Counted from the stretch's first letter, positions 17,370 through 26,113 are shown. The stretch: 64,000 nucleotides of DNA from Streptomyces sp. H27-H5 (GCF_026627505.1 NZ_JAPNLK010000026.1:1-64000), one strand, 5' to 3'. Notes: generated from the letters alone by a model not told the origin. A program made the numbers and translations.

Positions 17370-19738
17370 TGCCCACCCCGAACGGACTGGCCCGCGCCGC
17401 GCTGCGGTTTCGCCCCGCGGCGTTCGCCGGCACCTTCATCGCCCTCCTCCTGACCGTCGCCATCGTGTCCGCCTGCGGGATCCTGCTGGAGAGCGGACTG
17501 CGGGCGAGCGTCCCGCCCACCCGCTACGCCCAGGCCCCCGTCGTGGTCGCCGCCGACCAGCAGGTCCGCATGCGGGCCGGGGCCGGCGAGGGCACCTACG
17601 AGGTCACCGCCGCCGTCCCCGAACGGGCCCGCGTCGACGCCGCCCTGCTGGAACGGCTCACCCCGCTCGGCCGGGCCGTCCCCGACGTGAGCTTCCCCGT
17701 ACGGGACGCCGCCGGAGCCGCCCTCGACGCGTCCGGCTGGGGCTCCACCGCCTTCACCGGCGAACACCTCGCCGCCGGCCGGGCCCCGACCCGCCCCGGA
17801 GAGGTCGCCCTCGGCACGGCCGCCGGCCCCGACCGGGTACGCCTGGACACCCCCGCCGGACAGCGCGAGTTCCGCGTCGTCGGACGCACCGACCGGCCCG
17901 GAGCCTGGTTCTCCGACACCGAGGCCCGCACCCTGTCCGGGCACCCCGACGCGCTCGACGCCATCGTGCTCCTCGACGCGGACCCGCGCGCCGACACCCC
18001 GGCGGTCCGGGCCGCCGTCGGCAACCGCGCCCAGGTCCTCACCGGCGCCGCCCGCGTCATGGACCCGCGACTGGAGGGCGCCAAGGCGCTCCTGTCCGGC
18101 CTCGGCGGCTCCTTCGGCGGCGTCGCCACCCTCGTCGCCGTCTTCACCGCCGCCGGCACCGTCGCACTCTCCGTCGGCCAACGATCCCGCGAGTTCGCCC
18201 TGCTGCGGGCCATCGGCGCGACCCCCCGCCAGATCCGACGCACCGTCGCCACCGAGGCCCTGCTCGTCGCACCCGCCGCCGGCGCGCTCGGCTGCGTACC
18301 CGGCATCGCCCTGGCCTCCTGGTGGTTCGGGCAACTCCGGCAGAAGGGCGCCATCCCCGACTCCGTCGAACTGTCCGTCTCCTGGATCCCCCTGCTCAGC
18401 GCCGTCGGCATCGGCCTCGCCACCGCCCTGCTCGCCGGCTGGGCCGCCGCCCGCCGACCCGCCCGCATCCGGCCCGGACAGGCCCTCGCCGCAGCCGCCG
18501 TCGAACGCCTGCGACCCGGCTGGATCCGCACCCCTCTCGGCCTCGCCGCCCTCGCCGGCGGGATCGTCTGCGCGCGCCTGGCCGCCGGGAACACCGGCGA
18601 GGACGCCGCCAACGCCTCCCTCGGCGTGGTCATGCTCTTCATGCTCGCCGTCGCCCTGCTCGGCCCGCTCGTCGCCCGCGCCTGCGCGGCCGTGTTCGGC
18701 CTCCCGCTGCGCGCCACCGGGCCCGCCGGCCGACTGGCCGCCGCCAACTCCCGTACCAACGCCCGCCGACTCGCCTCCGCGATCACCCCGATCGTGCTCG
18801 CCATGGCCTTCTCCTCGACCCTCGTCTTCCTGCACACCAGCCAGGACCGGGCCACCCGCCAACAGCAGGAGGCCGGGCTGCTCGCCGACCACGTCGTCAC
18901 CGACCCGCGCTCCACCGACGGCGGCATCGCGGTCACCCGCACCTCCGTCCTCGCCGTGACGGGCTCCGGCGCCGACCGGTGGTTCCAGTCCGCCACCGCC
19001 CAGGGCGTCTCCGGCGACCCGACCCCGGTCCAGGACCTCGGCGTACGCTCCGGCTCCCTCGCGCACCTGCGCCCCGGCACCGTCGCCGTCGACCGCACCC
19101 TCGCCGACTCCGCGCACGCCTCGGTGGGCGACCGCATCGACCTGCGGCTCCCCGACGGCACCCCGACCCGCCCCGAGATCACCGCCGTCTACACCCGAGG
19201 CCTCGGATTCGCGCAGGTCACCCTCCCCGCCGCGGACCTCGCCGGACACACCACCGCGGGCCGGCCCACCGAACTCCTCGTCCGCGGCCCCGTACCGGCC
19301 GACGCCGGCCCGGCGATCGCCGCGTCCCGGTGGACCGCCGCCCAGGACCTCGACCGCGCGCTCAACGCCTGGGCCAACACCACGATGGCGGCCGTACTCG
19401 GCGGCTTCGCGGCCGTCGCCGCCGCCAACACCCTCGTGATGACCGTCCTCGACCGCCGCCGCGAACTGCGGATGCTGCGCCTCGTCGGCTCCACCCGCCG
19501 GCAGGTCCTGCGCATGCTCCGCTGGGAAGCCCTGCTGATCACCGGCGCGGGCATCACCCTCGGCTCCGCCATCGCGCTGGCCACCCTGATCCCCCTGACC
19601 CGGGCCGTCACCGGCACGGGCCCGTACGTCCCACCCCTGGTCTACGCGTCCTTCGCGGCGTCCGCCCTGCTCCTGGGCCTCACCGCCACGGCCCTCCCCG
19701 GCCGCCTCCTCACCCGCCGCCCGTCGCGGACGGCCTGA
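17369..19738 (+). CDS. ABC transporter permease, FtsX-like (MacB family)
   Basis: A protein of 789 residues with two FtsX-type modules. There is one N-terminal membrane segment, a large extracytoplasmic region, then three segments around 245-370, a second extracytoplasmic part, and three more segments at the C-terminus (AVLGGFAAVAAANTLVM onward). The cytoplasmic loop SREFALLRAIGATPRQIRR is the classic coupling sequence, and a second copy reads RRELRMLRLVGSTRRQVLR. ATG at 17369 overlaps the ATPase stop. Substrate unknown; no two-component system is adjacent, unlike BceAB-type systems. Confidence 0.92.
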   Translation: MPTPNGLARAALRFRPAAFAGTFIALLLTVAIVSACGILLESGLRASVPPTRYAQAPVVVAADQQVRMRAGAGEGTYEVTAAVPERARVDAALLERLTPLGRAVPDVSFPVRDAAGAALDASGWGSTAFTGEHLAAGRAPTRPGEVALGTAAGPDRVRLDTPAGQREFRVVGRTDRPGAWFSDTEARTLSGHPDALDAIVLLDADPRADTPAVRAAVGNRAQVLTGAARVMDPRLEGAKALLSGLGGSFGGVATLVAVFTAAGTVALSVGQRSREFALLRAIGATPRQIRRTVATEALLVAPAAGALGCVPGIALASWWFGQLRQKGAIPDSVELSVSWIPLLSAVGIGLATALLAGWAAARRPARIRPGQALAAAAVERLRPGWIRTPLGLAALAGGIVCARLAAGNTGEDAANASLGVVMLFMLAVALLGPLVARACAAVFGLPLRATGPAGRLAAANSRTNARRLASAITPIVLAMAFSSTLVFLHTSQDRATRQQQEAGLLADHVVTDPRSTDGGIAVTRTSVLAVTGSGADRWFQSATAQGVSGDPTPVQDLGVRSGSLAHLRPGTVAVDRTLADSAHASVGDRIDLRLPDGTPTRPEITAVYTRGLGFAQVTLPAADLAGHTTAGRPTELLVRGPVPADAGPAIAASRWTAAQDLDRALNAWANTTMAAVLGGFAAVAAANTLVMTVLDRRRELRMLRLVGSTRRQVLRMLRWEALLITGAGITLGSAIALATLIPLTRAVTGTGPYVPPLVYASFAASALLLGLTATALPGRLLTRRPSRTA

Positions 19739-19757
19739 CGCCGGGTCTTCGGGGAGC

Positions 19758-19842
19758 GCCCCGCCCCCGGGGGCTCCGGGGGGCGGGGCACGACCCCGGG
19801 GGCGCAGGGGGCGGGCCACTCCCACCCGATTGGCCCGCCCCC
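19758..19842. terminator. Two GC-rich hairpins after the ABC operon
   Basis: A first hairpin at about 19758-19789 pairs GCCCCGCCCCCGG with a G-rich arm that has one bulged base. A second pairs GGGGGCGGGCCA (19807-19818) with TGGCCCGCCCCC (19831-19842) around a 12-base loop. Together they fill the gap before the PLP-enzyme gene. Confidence 0.65.
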
Positions 19843-19871
19843 GGAGCCCCGCGAAGACCTACCGTGCCCCC

Positions 19872-21263
19872 ATGCACCACACCCTCGCCGCCGACCTCGC
19901 CCGCCTCCCGGACCTCCTCGACGCCACCCGCCGGGCGGCCGTCGAGGCCCTCGCCGGCCTGGACGCGCGTCCCGTCGTACCCCCGCGCCCCACACCGGAC
20001 CCGCACCCCGAGCCCCTCCCCGCCCACGGCGCCGGCGCGGACGCCGCCCTGGACGCCTTCCAACGCCGCTGGGCGCCCCTCCTGTCGGCCTCCGCCGGCC
20101 CCCGCTACCTCGGCTTCGTCACCGGCGGCGCCACCCCCGCCGCCCTCGCCGGCGACTGGCTGACCGCCGTCCACGACCAGAACTCCAACTCCGCCCTCGA
20201 CGGCGCCGGTCAAGACCTGGAACGCGAGACCGTCTCCTGGCTCCGCGACCTCTTCGGCCTCTCCGACGCCCACACCGGCACCTTCCTCAGCGGCGCCACG
20301 ATGTCCAACACCACCGGCCTCGCCATCGCCCGCGAATGGCTCGGCGAGCGGCGCGGGATCTCCGTCTCCGAGGACGGCGCGGCGGCGCTCGGCCCCGTCC
20401 GCGTCCTCTCCGGCGCCCCGCACTCCTCCATCGCCAAGGCCCTCTCCGTCCTCGGCCTCGGCCGCAACGCCCTGGTGCCCGTCCCCACCCTCCCCGGCCG
20501 GGAGGCCGCCGACCCCGCAGCCCTCGACCGGGCCCTCGCGGACACCCCCGGCCCGGCCGTCGTCGTCGCCAACGCCGGCACCGTCAACACCGTCGACTTC
20601 GACGACCTCCGCGCCGTCGCCGCCCTGCGCGAACGCCACGACTTCTGGCTGCACACCGACGCCGCCTTCGGCGCCTTCGCCGCGCTCTCCCCGGAACACG
20701 CCCACCTCGTCGACGGACTCGACGCCTCGGACTCGGTCTGCGTCGACCTGCACAAGTGGCTGAACGTCCCCTACGACAGCGCCGTCCAGTTCACCCGCCG
20801 CCGCGACCTCCAGGCCCGCGTCTTCCAGAACGCCGCCGCCTACCTCGGACCGCTCGGCGAACACCCCGACCTCGTCCACCTCACCCCGGAGAACTCCCAC
20901 CGACTGCGCGCCCTCGCCGCCTGGTTCACGCTCCACGCCTACGGACGCGAGGGCCACCGGGAGATCGTCGAACGCGACATCGCCTGCGCCCGCTCCCTGG
21001 CCGCGGAACTCGCCGAGGACCCCGCCTTCCGCATCCTGGCCCCGGTCCGCCTCAACGTCGTCTGCCTCACCCTCGCCGAGACCCCCACCGCGGCCCGCCT
21101 CACGGCCCTGCGCGAAGCCGTCGGCACGGAGGTCTTCCTCACCCCCACCGTCTACGCGGGAACCCCCGCCCTGCGCGCCGCGTTCTCCAATTGGCGTACC
21201 ACGCAGGCGGACGTACGCCGAGCCGCCCAGGCTCTCCGTACGGCAGCAAGGAAGCTCACATGA
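19872..21263 (+). CDS. PLP-dependent decarboxylase-like enzyme (group II fold)
   Basis: A protein of 463 residues in the pyridoxal-phosphate group II decarboxylase/fold-type I family. The cofactor lysine is K295 in VDLHKWLN, H184 (GAPHSS) stacks on the ring, and D263 (HTDAAFG) contacts its nitrogen. Members include aromatic amino-acid, glutamate and diaminobutyrate decarboxylases and also transaminase-like enzymes. The substrate cannot be assigned. ATG at 19872 is chosen because upstream starts would extend into the terminator hairpins. Its stop overlaps the next start (ATGA), so the HD-domain gene is co-translated. Confidence 0.85.
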   Translation: MHHTLAADLARLPDLLDATRRAAVEALAGLDARPVVPPRPTPDPHPEPLPAHGAGADAALDAFQRRWAPLLSASAGPRYLGFVTGGATPAALAGDWLTAVHDQNSNSALDGAGQDLERETVSWLRDLFGLSDAHTGTFLSGATMSNTTGLAIAREWLGERRGISVSEDGAAALGPVRVLSGAPHSSIAKALSVLGLGRNALVPVPTLPGREAADPAALDRALADTPGPAVVVANAGTVNTVDFDDLRAVAALRERHDFWLHTDAAFGAFAALSPEHAHLVDGLDASDSVCVDLHKWLNVPYDSAVQFTRRRDLQARVFQNAAAYLGPLGEHPDLVHLTPENSHRLRALAAWFTLHAYGREGHREIVERDIACARSLAAELAEDPAFRILAPVRLNVVCLTLAETPTAARLTALREAVGTEVFLTPTVYAGTPALRAAFSNWRTTQADVRRAAQALRTAARKLT

Positions 21264-21715
21264 CGGATCGCGCCCTGACCCTCATCGAGGTCGAGGCCCT
21301 CGCCCGCGCGGCGCACGAGGGCCAGACCGACAAGGCCGGCCGCCCCTACGCCGAACACCTCGCGGCCGTCGCCGAAGGCGTCCGCCTGCGCGGAGGCACC
21401 GCCGAACAACAGGCGGCGGCCTGGCTCCACGACGCGATCGAGGACGACGCCCTCACCCCGGAGTGGCTCGAATCGGCCGCCCTGCCCACCCAGGTCAAGG
21501 ACATGGTCCTCGCCCTCACCAAGATCCCGGGCGAACCGGTCGAGGGGTACACGGCTCGCATCCTCGCCACCCCGGGCGCCCTCGTGGTCAAGGAGGCCGA
21601 CCTGGCGCACAACGCCGACCCGGTACGCCTCTCCATACTCGACGCCCCCACCCGCGACCGCCTGTCCGCCAAGTACGCCCACGTGCGCGCGCTCCTCGGC
21701 CTCACCACCCCATGA
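21260..21715 (+). CDS. Small HD-domain protein, SpoT/MESH1-like hydrolase
   Basis: A single-domain protein of 151 residues. The pattern matches the hydrolase domain of RelA/SpoT and MESH1: HEGQTDKAGRPYAEH (H19, H33), WLHDAIEDD (H57, D58, E61, D62) and VKEADLAHNAD (D114, N118), which together provide the manganese site and the catalytic acidic pair. Such proteins hydrolyse (p)ppGpp or, in some cases, other nucleotides. There is no synthetase or TGS domain. It overlaps the preceding PLP enzyme by four bases. Activity is inferred only from these motifs. Confidence 0.8.
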   Translation: MTDRALTLIEVEALARAAHEGQTDKAGRPYAEHLAAVAEGVRLRGGTAEQQAAAWLHDAIEDDALTPEWLESAALPTQVKDMVLALTKIPGEPVEGYTARILATPGALVVKEADLAHNADPVRLSILDAPTRDRLSAKYAHVRALLGLTTP

Positions 21716-21754
21716 CCCCGCGCCGCACCCGAAACACGCGACCCTCACATCCCG

Positions 21755-21782
21755 TTGACGGCAAAGTCACCATGCCTATTCG
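21755..21782 (+). promoter_or_regulatory. Possible promoter of the small membrane protein gene
   Basis: TTGACG, a 16-base spacer, then TATTCG, about 100 bases before the GTG at 21881. The -35 is good; the -10 is only fair. Confidence 0.35.
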
Positions 21783-21880
21783 TCACGGGACGGATAGTCA
21801 GGCCCGGTTGGTGGGAGGATGGTGCATGTGGGGGCATGGGCCCCAGGCCGACCAGGGGACGACCGAAGGTGTGATCAGTA

Positions 21881-22075
21881 GTGGCCATTTCGCTGTCAGT
21901 GGTGGTTCTGTTGGCGATCATCCTGGTGATCCTGATCCGCGGCAAGCACATCAAGGCCGGCCCCGCGATCATCGCGGTCCTCTTCGGCTTCTTTCTGGCG
22001 TCCAGCTCCATCGCCCCGGACGTCAACCGCTTCCTCAACTCCCTGGCGGACACGATCGCCGGCATCAAACTCTGA
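21881..22075 (+). CDS. Small membrane protein, 64 residues
   Basis: A GTG-started reading frame for a 64-residue protein with two hydrophobic segments. The first runs from about residue 3 to 19 (valine/leucine/isoleucine-rich), followed by RGKHIKAGP and a second segment about 27-43, then a short soluble tail. Codon use fits the genome. I recognise it only as a conserved-looking streptomycete hypothetical protein. No function can be given. AAGGTGTGATCAGTA upstream gives a plausible ribosome site. It lies just before the integrase relic. Confidence 0.7.
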   Translation: MAISLSVVVLLAIILVILIRGKHIKAGPAIIAVLFGFFLASSSIAPDVNRFLNSLADTIAGIKL

Positions 22076-22164
22076 ACCCCATGACGCAGAACCGACTTTG
22101 GCCGGGCGTCGTTCCTCGGGGACGGGGAACGCCAGCAGTGGGAATGCCTGTTACGGACGCCAGG

Positions 22165-22272
22165 GCCGGCGAGCTCCAACAGCCGCTCCGCGAGGATGCG
22201 AAGCCCTTCCGCGTTCGCCTTGATGAGAGCCTCGCCGGCTGAGCTCTGCACCTTGATCAGCGGTTCGTCCAT
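22165..22272 (-). pseudogene. Truncated small gene, N-terminal 36 codons only
   Basis: From ATG at 22272 the minus strand encodes MDEPLIKVQSSAGEALIKAN and 16 further residues ending LLELAG, a well-formed helical start with good codon bias. After that the reading frame turns into cysteine/histidine/arginine-rich sequence with poor bias and runs into the opposite-strand membrane gene. I read this as the head of a small conserved protein cut short by deletion. I do not know its family. Confidence 0.4.
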
Positions 22273-22355
22273 GTATCCACGCCAGCCTGCGGCCAGTCGA
22301 ACGAACGTCCCGGTTCCTCGCGATGAAGCGCCGCCTGTAGTCAGGCGAGGGTCCC

Positions 22356-22543
22356 GGCCTCATCACGGGGCTTCACTTCCACGACCTTCGGCACACGGGC
22401 AACACGCTCGCCGTCGGGACCGGCTGATCGCCGACGCGTTGAGGGGGCTCGCGCGGAAGGGCCGCAAGAGGCACGCAGGGGATGCGGAGAGCTGGTCTCG
22501 CCCCCGGAACGGCGAAGGGCCAGGTCGAGGAGATGTCCTCTGA
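22356..22543 (+). pseudogene. Tyrosine integrase remnant (C-terminal pieces)
   Basis: Two frames side by side carry pieces of a phage/ICE-type tyrosine recombinase. Frame one (22356-22424) reads GLHFHDLRHTGNTLA, the HxLRHT box with its catalytic histidine and arginine, then stops. Frame two (22415-22543) reads RDRLIADALRGLARKG, the typical helical tail after the catalytic tyrosine. The roughly 30-40 residues between them, including the tyrosine, are missing, and an in-frame stop lies upstream at 22338-22340. The remnant ends 20 bases from the 3' end of tRNA-Gly, the usual place for an integrase beside its attachment site. Confidence 0.75.
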
Positions 22544-22551
22544 CCTGGCCC
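22517..22551 (-). terminator. Terminator of tRNA-Gly
   Basis: GGGCCAGGTC (22517-22526) pairs with GACCTGGCCC (22542-22551), and the stem continues with GAGGA/TCCTC around GATG, with one bulged T. It lies 13 bases past the 3' end of the tRNA on the minus strand. Confidence 0.8.
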
Positions 22552-22563
22552 TGAGCTGTTGAG

Positions 22564-22634
22564 AGCGGGTGACGGGAATCGAACCCGCGTAGCTAGTTTG
22601 GAAGACTAGGGCTCTACCATTGAGCTACACCCGC
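22564..22634 (-). tRNA. tRNA-Gly (anticodon UCC)
   Basis: 71 bases on the minus strand: acceptor GCGGGTG/CACCCGC, D arm GCTC...GAGC, anticodon arm CTAGT-CTTCCAA-ACTAG with anticodon TCC, T arm CGGGT-TCGATTC with CCG. CCA is not encoded. Integrase remnants beside its 3' end suggest it served as an attachment site. Confidence 0.96.
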
Positions 22635-22823
22635 AAGACGTGCGACGCAGGTCCGGGGACCGCGGCACGGACAGCATCCTAGCGGGTCGCGGCGGGGGAT
22701 CGCACACCGCTTTCGGGGGCGGCGTCGTGTCCGGTGTCGGTCCGCGACCACGCGCGCGCACGCCTCTGCGGCAAACGCGCGCGTCGGAGGGTCTCCGGGC
22801 ATGTACCCTACGTGTCGCACCGA

Positions 22824-22900
22824 CGGGGTGTGGCGCAGCTTGGTAGCGCGTCCGCTTTGGGAGCGGAAGGTCGTCGGTTCGAATCCGGCCACCCCGACCA
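22824..22900 (+). tRNA. tRNA-Pro (anticodon UGG), CCA encoded
   Basis: 77 bases including the encoded CCA at 22898-22900: acceptor CGGGGTG/CACCCCG, discriminator A, anticodon stem TCCGC/GCGGA with loop TTTGGGA, giving anticodon TGG, and T arm GTCGG-TTCGAAT-CCGGC. It is divergent from tRNA-Gly and lies 164 bases before tig. A TACCCT 15-20 bases upstream could be its -10. Confidence 0.96.
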
Positions 22901-22927
22901 GCCAGCCTTACCCGCACGATGATCGCG

Positions 22928-22958
22928 TTGTGGGCTGATTGCCGCTTGCGGTTACTAT
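22928..22958 (+). promoter_or_regulatory. Possible promoter of tig
   Basis: TACTAT at 22953-22958 is a good -10. The best -35 is TTGTGG at 22928-22933 with a long 19-base spacer. It lies about 105 bases before the GTG start. Confidence 0.4.
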
Positions 22959-23063
22959 GCAAGCTGCGTGCCCGTGTGTCTGATGCCGGGCCGAATCCGC
23001 TGAACCGCTGAATCACAGCGTGACGGCAGAACCCCCAGCAGTCAGCCACAAGGAGACCGAACC

Positions 23064-24470
23064 GTGAAGAGCGCCGTGGAGACCCTGAACCCGACTCGGG
23101 TTCGGCTCACTGTTGAGGTGCCCTTCGAGGAGCTCAAGGACAGCCTCGACGCGGCCTACAAGAAGATCAACCAGCAGGTCACGGTGAAGGGCTTCCGCAA
23201 GGGCAAGATCCCGGCCCGCGTCATCGACCAGCGCTTCGGCCGCGGTGCGGTGCTGGAGGAGGCCGTCAACGACGCCCTCCCGAAGTTCTACACCGAGGCG
23301 GTCAACGAGGCCGACCTGAACCCGCTGGGCCAGCCCGAGGTTGACATCAAGGAGCTGAAGGACGGCGAGCTGCTGTCCTTCACCGCCGAGGTGGACGTCC
23401 GCCCCGAGATCGAGATCCCGGACTACGCGGGCATCGAGGTCGAGGTCGACGCCATCGACGTCTCCGACGACGAGGTCGAGAAGGCCGTCGAGCAGCTGCG
23501 CGGTCGCTTCGCGTCCACCAAGGACGTCGAGCGCGCGGCCGAGGACGGCGACGTCGTCACCATCGACCTTGAGGCCAAGGTCGACGGCGAGGTCCTCGAG
23601 GACGGCGTCGCCCAGGACGTCTCCTACACCATCGGCTCGGGCGAGCTTCTCGAAGGCATCGACGAGGCCGTCAAGGGCCTGGAGGCCGGTGGCGAGGCCA
23701 CCTTCACCTCCCAGCTGAAGGGCGGCTCCGCCGAGGGCAAGGACGCCGAGGTCACCGTCAAGGTCACCAAGGTCTCCGCCCGTGAGCTGCCGGAGCTGGA
23801 CGACGAGTTCGCGCAGATGGCGAGCGAGTTCGACACCCTCGACGAGCTCAAGGCGGACAGCCGTACCCGTCTGGAGAACCAGAAGCAGTACGACCAGGCC
23901 ACCCAGGCCCAGGAGCGCGTCCTGGAGAAGTTCCTGGAGCTCGCGGAGATCCCCGTTCCCGAGAAGCTGCTCGCGGACGAGGTCCAGACCCGCAAGCACA
24001 ACCTGGAGCACCACCAGCTCGGCCAGATGGGTCTGACCATCGAGAAGTTCCTGGAGATCCAGGGCAAGACGGTCGAAGAGTTCGAGGCCGAGACCGGCGA
24101 GCAGGCCGTCAAGGGCATCAAGACCCAGTTCCTGCTGGACGCCCTGGTCAACAAGGAGAAGCTGGGCGTGACCCAGGAGGAGCTCACCGAGCACCTCATG
24201 CGCCGCGCGCAGTCCTCCGGCATGTCCCCCGACCAGTTCGCCCAGGCGGTCGTCGAGGGTGGCCAGGTTCCGATGCTGGTCGGCGAGGTCGCTCGCGGCA
24301 AGGCCCTCGCGGTCGTCGTCGAGAAGGCCAAGGTCACCGACACCAACGGTGAGGTCGTCGACCTGTCCGACGAGGACGAGGACGAGGCCGCCGCCGAGGC
24401 GAACGCCGAGGTTGTCGAGGCCGACGCGGACGCCGACGCCGACGAGGCCAAGGCCGACGAGGCCAAGTAA
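23064..24470 (+). CDS. tig: Trigger factor, ribosome-bound chaperone and prolyl isomerase
   Basis: A protein of 468 residues. The N-terminal ribosome-binding domain has the signature GFRKGKIP (about 46-53) that docks on ribosomal protein L23. An FKBP-type prolyl isomerase domain lies at about 155-245, and the helical chaperone domain runs to about 430. The last 40 residues are an acidic alanine/glutamate/aspartate tail, common in actinobacterial trigger factors. GTG at 23064 has AAGGAG ten bases upstream. It is followed by a terminator and the clpP1-clpP2-clpX genes, the usual order. Confidence 0.97.
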   Translation: MKSAVETLNPTRVRLTVEVPFEELKDSLDAAYKKINQQVTVKGFRKGKIPARVIDQRFGRGAVLEEAVNDALPKFYTEAVNEADLNPLGQPEVDIKELKDGELLSFTAEVDVRPEIEIPDYAGIEVEVDAIDVSDDEVEKAVEQLRGRFASTKDVERAAEDGDVVTIDLEAKVDGEVLEDGVAQDVSYTIGSGELLEGIDEAVKGLEAGGEATFTSQLKGGSAEGKDAEVTVKVTKVSARELPELDDEFAQMASEFDTLDELKADSRTRLENQKQYDQATQAQERVLEKFLELAEIPVPEKLLADEVQTRKHNLEHHQLGQMGLTIEKFLEIQGKTVEEFEAETGEQAVKGIKTQFLLDALVNKEKLGVTQEELTEHLMRRAQSSGMSPDQFAQAVVEGGQVPMLVGEVARGKALAVVVEKAKVTDTNGEVVDLSDEDEDEAAAEANAEVVEADADADADEAKADEAK

Positions 24471-24525
24471 CACCTCGGGCGACGCCTCGCGCGGAGCCCG
24501 TTGAGCGTGGCTTGAAACATGCCCC

Positions 24526-24559
24526 GAAGGGCCCGGACGCAGCAGCGTGCGGGCCCTTC
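24526..24559 (+). terminator. Terminator of tig
   Basis: GAAGGGCCCG (24526-24535) pairs with CGGGCCCTTC (24550-24559), with an inner ACGC/GCGT stem, followed by TCTGC. It lies 56 bases past the tig stop. Confidence 0.88.
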
Positions 24560-24585
24560 TGCGCTTGCCGGCCGGCGTCCCGACC

Positions 24586-24602
24586 TTGCGCTCCGAGCGA
24601 AC
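24586..24602. promoter_or_regulatory. Putative ClgR operator upstream of clpP1
   Basis: The 17 bases contain CGCT-CCG-AGCG followed by AAC. On the opposite strand this reads GTTCGCT-N3-AGCG, close to the GTTCGC-type/GCG motif described for the Clp gene regulator ClgR in streptomycetes and corynebacteria. It is about 165 bases before the clpP1 start. The match was made from memory. Confidence 0.5.
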
Positions 24603-24767
24603 AGTTCGGGAAGCGGGATGGCGTTGTCCCACCTGCGCGTTAGGGTCCATGAATACGAGGGCACGGGAGTACCCGAAGCCGGCGGACGTCGTCCGTACCG
24701 GTTGGTCCGCGCCCCAGAACGAGACGCTGAGACGGCATGTGGCCGTCGGAGACGAGCAGGTGGATAC

Positions 24768-25385
24768 GTGACGAATCTGAAGCCTTACGCCGCGGGTGAG
24801 CCGTCCATCGGTGGCGGCCTCGGCGACCATGTCTACAACCGGCTGCTCGGCGAGCGCATCATCTTCCTCGGCCAGCAGGTAGACGACGACATCGCGAACA
24901 AGATCACGGCGCAGCTCCTGCTCCTGGCCGCCGAGCCGGAGAAGGACATCTTCCTGTACATCAACAGCCCCGGCGGCTCGGTGACGGCCGGCATGGCGGT
25001 CTACGACACCATGCAGTACATCCCCAACGACGTCGTCACCATCGGCATGGGCATGGCGGCCTCCATGGGCCAGTTCCTGCTGACCGGTGGCGCCAAGGGC
25101 AAGCGCTTCGCCCTGCCGAACACCGACATCCTGATGCACCAGGGTTCCGCCGGCATCGGTGGCACCGCGTCCGACATCAAGATCCAGGCCCAGTACCTGC
25201 TGCGCACCAAGCAGCGCATGGCCGAGATCACGGCGTTCCACTCGGGCCAGACTGTCGAGGCGATCATCCGCGACGGTGACCGCGACCGCTGGTTCACCTC
25301 CGAGGAGGCCAAGGAGTACGGCCTCATCGACGAGATCATCTCGGCCGCGTCCAACGTTCCGGGCGGCGGCGGCACGGGGGCCTGA
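24768..25385 (+). CDS. clpP1: ATP-dependent Clp protease proteolytic subunit ClpP1
   Basis: A protein of 205 residues. The catalytic triad is S99 (GMAASMGQF), H124 (ILMHQGSAG) and D173 (DRDRW). It forms the mixed proteolytic barrel with ClpP2, fed by ClpX or ClpC. GTG at 24768 is chosen because the streptomycete ClpP1 N-terminus starts TNL...[13 protein letters not shown] here. The frame is open further upstream but crosses the control region. Loss of ClpP1 blocks aerial growth in Streptomyces lividans. It is followed after 53 bases by clpP2. Confidence 0.96.
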   Translation: MTNLKPYAAGEPSIGGGLGDHVYNRLLGERIIFLGQQVDDDIANKITAQLLLLAAEPEKDIFLYINSPGGSVTAGMAVYDTMQYIPNDVVTIGMGMAASMGQFLLTGGAKGKRFALPNTDILMHQGSAGIGGTASDIKIQAQYLLRTKQRMAEITAFHSGQTVEAIIRDGDRDRWFTSEEAKEYGLIDEIISAASNVPGGGGTGA

Positions 25386-25438
25386 TCCCCGGCAAGCACC
25401 GTCAGTCCCCAGTCGACAGCCCGCAGAACGCCACCAGG

Positions 25439-26113
25439 ATGGTGAACACCCAGATGCACATGAACAACCTCTCTCCCGCGAGCGGCCTTTACGCCGGCGC
25501 TCAGGTGGACAACCGCTACGTCATCCCGCGCTTCGTCGAGCGCACCTCGCAGGGCGTGCGCGAGTACGACCCGTACGCGAAGCTCTTCGAGGAGCGCGTG
25601 ATCTTCCTCGGCGTGCAGATCGACGACGCCTCCGCCAACGACGTGATGGCGCAGCTGCTGTGCCTGGAGTCGATGGACCCGGACCGCGACATCTCCATCT
25701 ACATCAACAGCCCCGGTGGCTCCTTCACCGCGCTGACGGCGATCTACGACACCATGCAGTTCGTGAAGCCGGACATCCAGACGGTCTGCATGGGCCAGGC
25801 GGCCTCCGCCGCCGCGGTCCTGCTCGCCGCCGGCAGCCCCGGCAAGCGCATGGCCCTTCCGAACGCCCGTGTGCTGATCCACCAGCCCTCCGGCGGCACC
25901 GGTCGCGAGCAGCTCTCCGACCTGGAGATCGCGGCCAACGAGATCCTGCGCATGCGTGACCAGCTGGAGACCATGCTGGCCAAGCACTCGACGACGCCGC
26001 TGGAGAAGATCCGCGACGACATCGAGCGCGACAAGATCCTGACGGCCGAGGACGCCCTGGCGTACGGCCTGATCGACCAGATCGTTTCGACCCGCAAGAG
26101 CAACGCGGTCTGA
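25439..26113 (+). CDS. clpP2: ATP-dependent Clp protease proteolytic subunit ClpP2
   Basis: A protein of 224 residues, the second subunit of the mixed ClpP1P2 peptidase. Triad S123 (MGQAASAAA), H148 (RVLIHQP) and D198 (ERDK). The N-terminal 40 residues before the core ([16 protein letters not shown]) are probably partly removed by processing. ATG at 25439 gives an unusual methionine-rich start. ATG at 25454 or 25460 are alternatives. It is co-oriented with clpP1 and probably co-transcribed. Confidence 0.95.
   Translation: MVNTQMHMNNLSPASGLYAGAQVDNRYVIPRFVERTSQGVREYDPYAKLFEERVIFLGVQIDDASANDVMAQLLCLESMDPDRDISIYINSPGGSFTALTAIYDTMQFVKPDIQTVCMGQAASAAAVLLAAGSPGKRMALPNARVLIHQPSGGTGREQLSDLEIAANEILRMRDQLETMLAKHSTTPLEKIRDDIERDKILTAEDALAYGLIDQIVSTRKSNAV

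Larger units (their letters stand above)
22076..22563. other. Decayed region between the small membrane protein and tRNA-Gly
   Basis: These 488 bases hold no intact gene. They contain a truncated minus-strand frame (22165-22272), pieces of a tyrosine integrase C-terminus on the plus strand (22356-22543) and the tRNA-Gly terminator (22517-22551). G+C and codon bias are weaker than in neighbouring genes. It looks like the scar of an integrated element at the tRNA. Confidence 0.7.

Noticed and set aside
23013..25241. A 742-residue minus-strand frame across tig and clpP1
   Set aside because: It overlaps two certain genes, and its composition is the typical shadow of high-GC codon bias.
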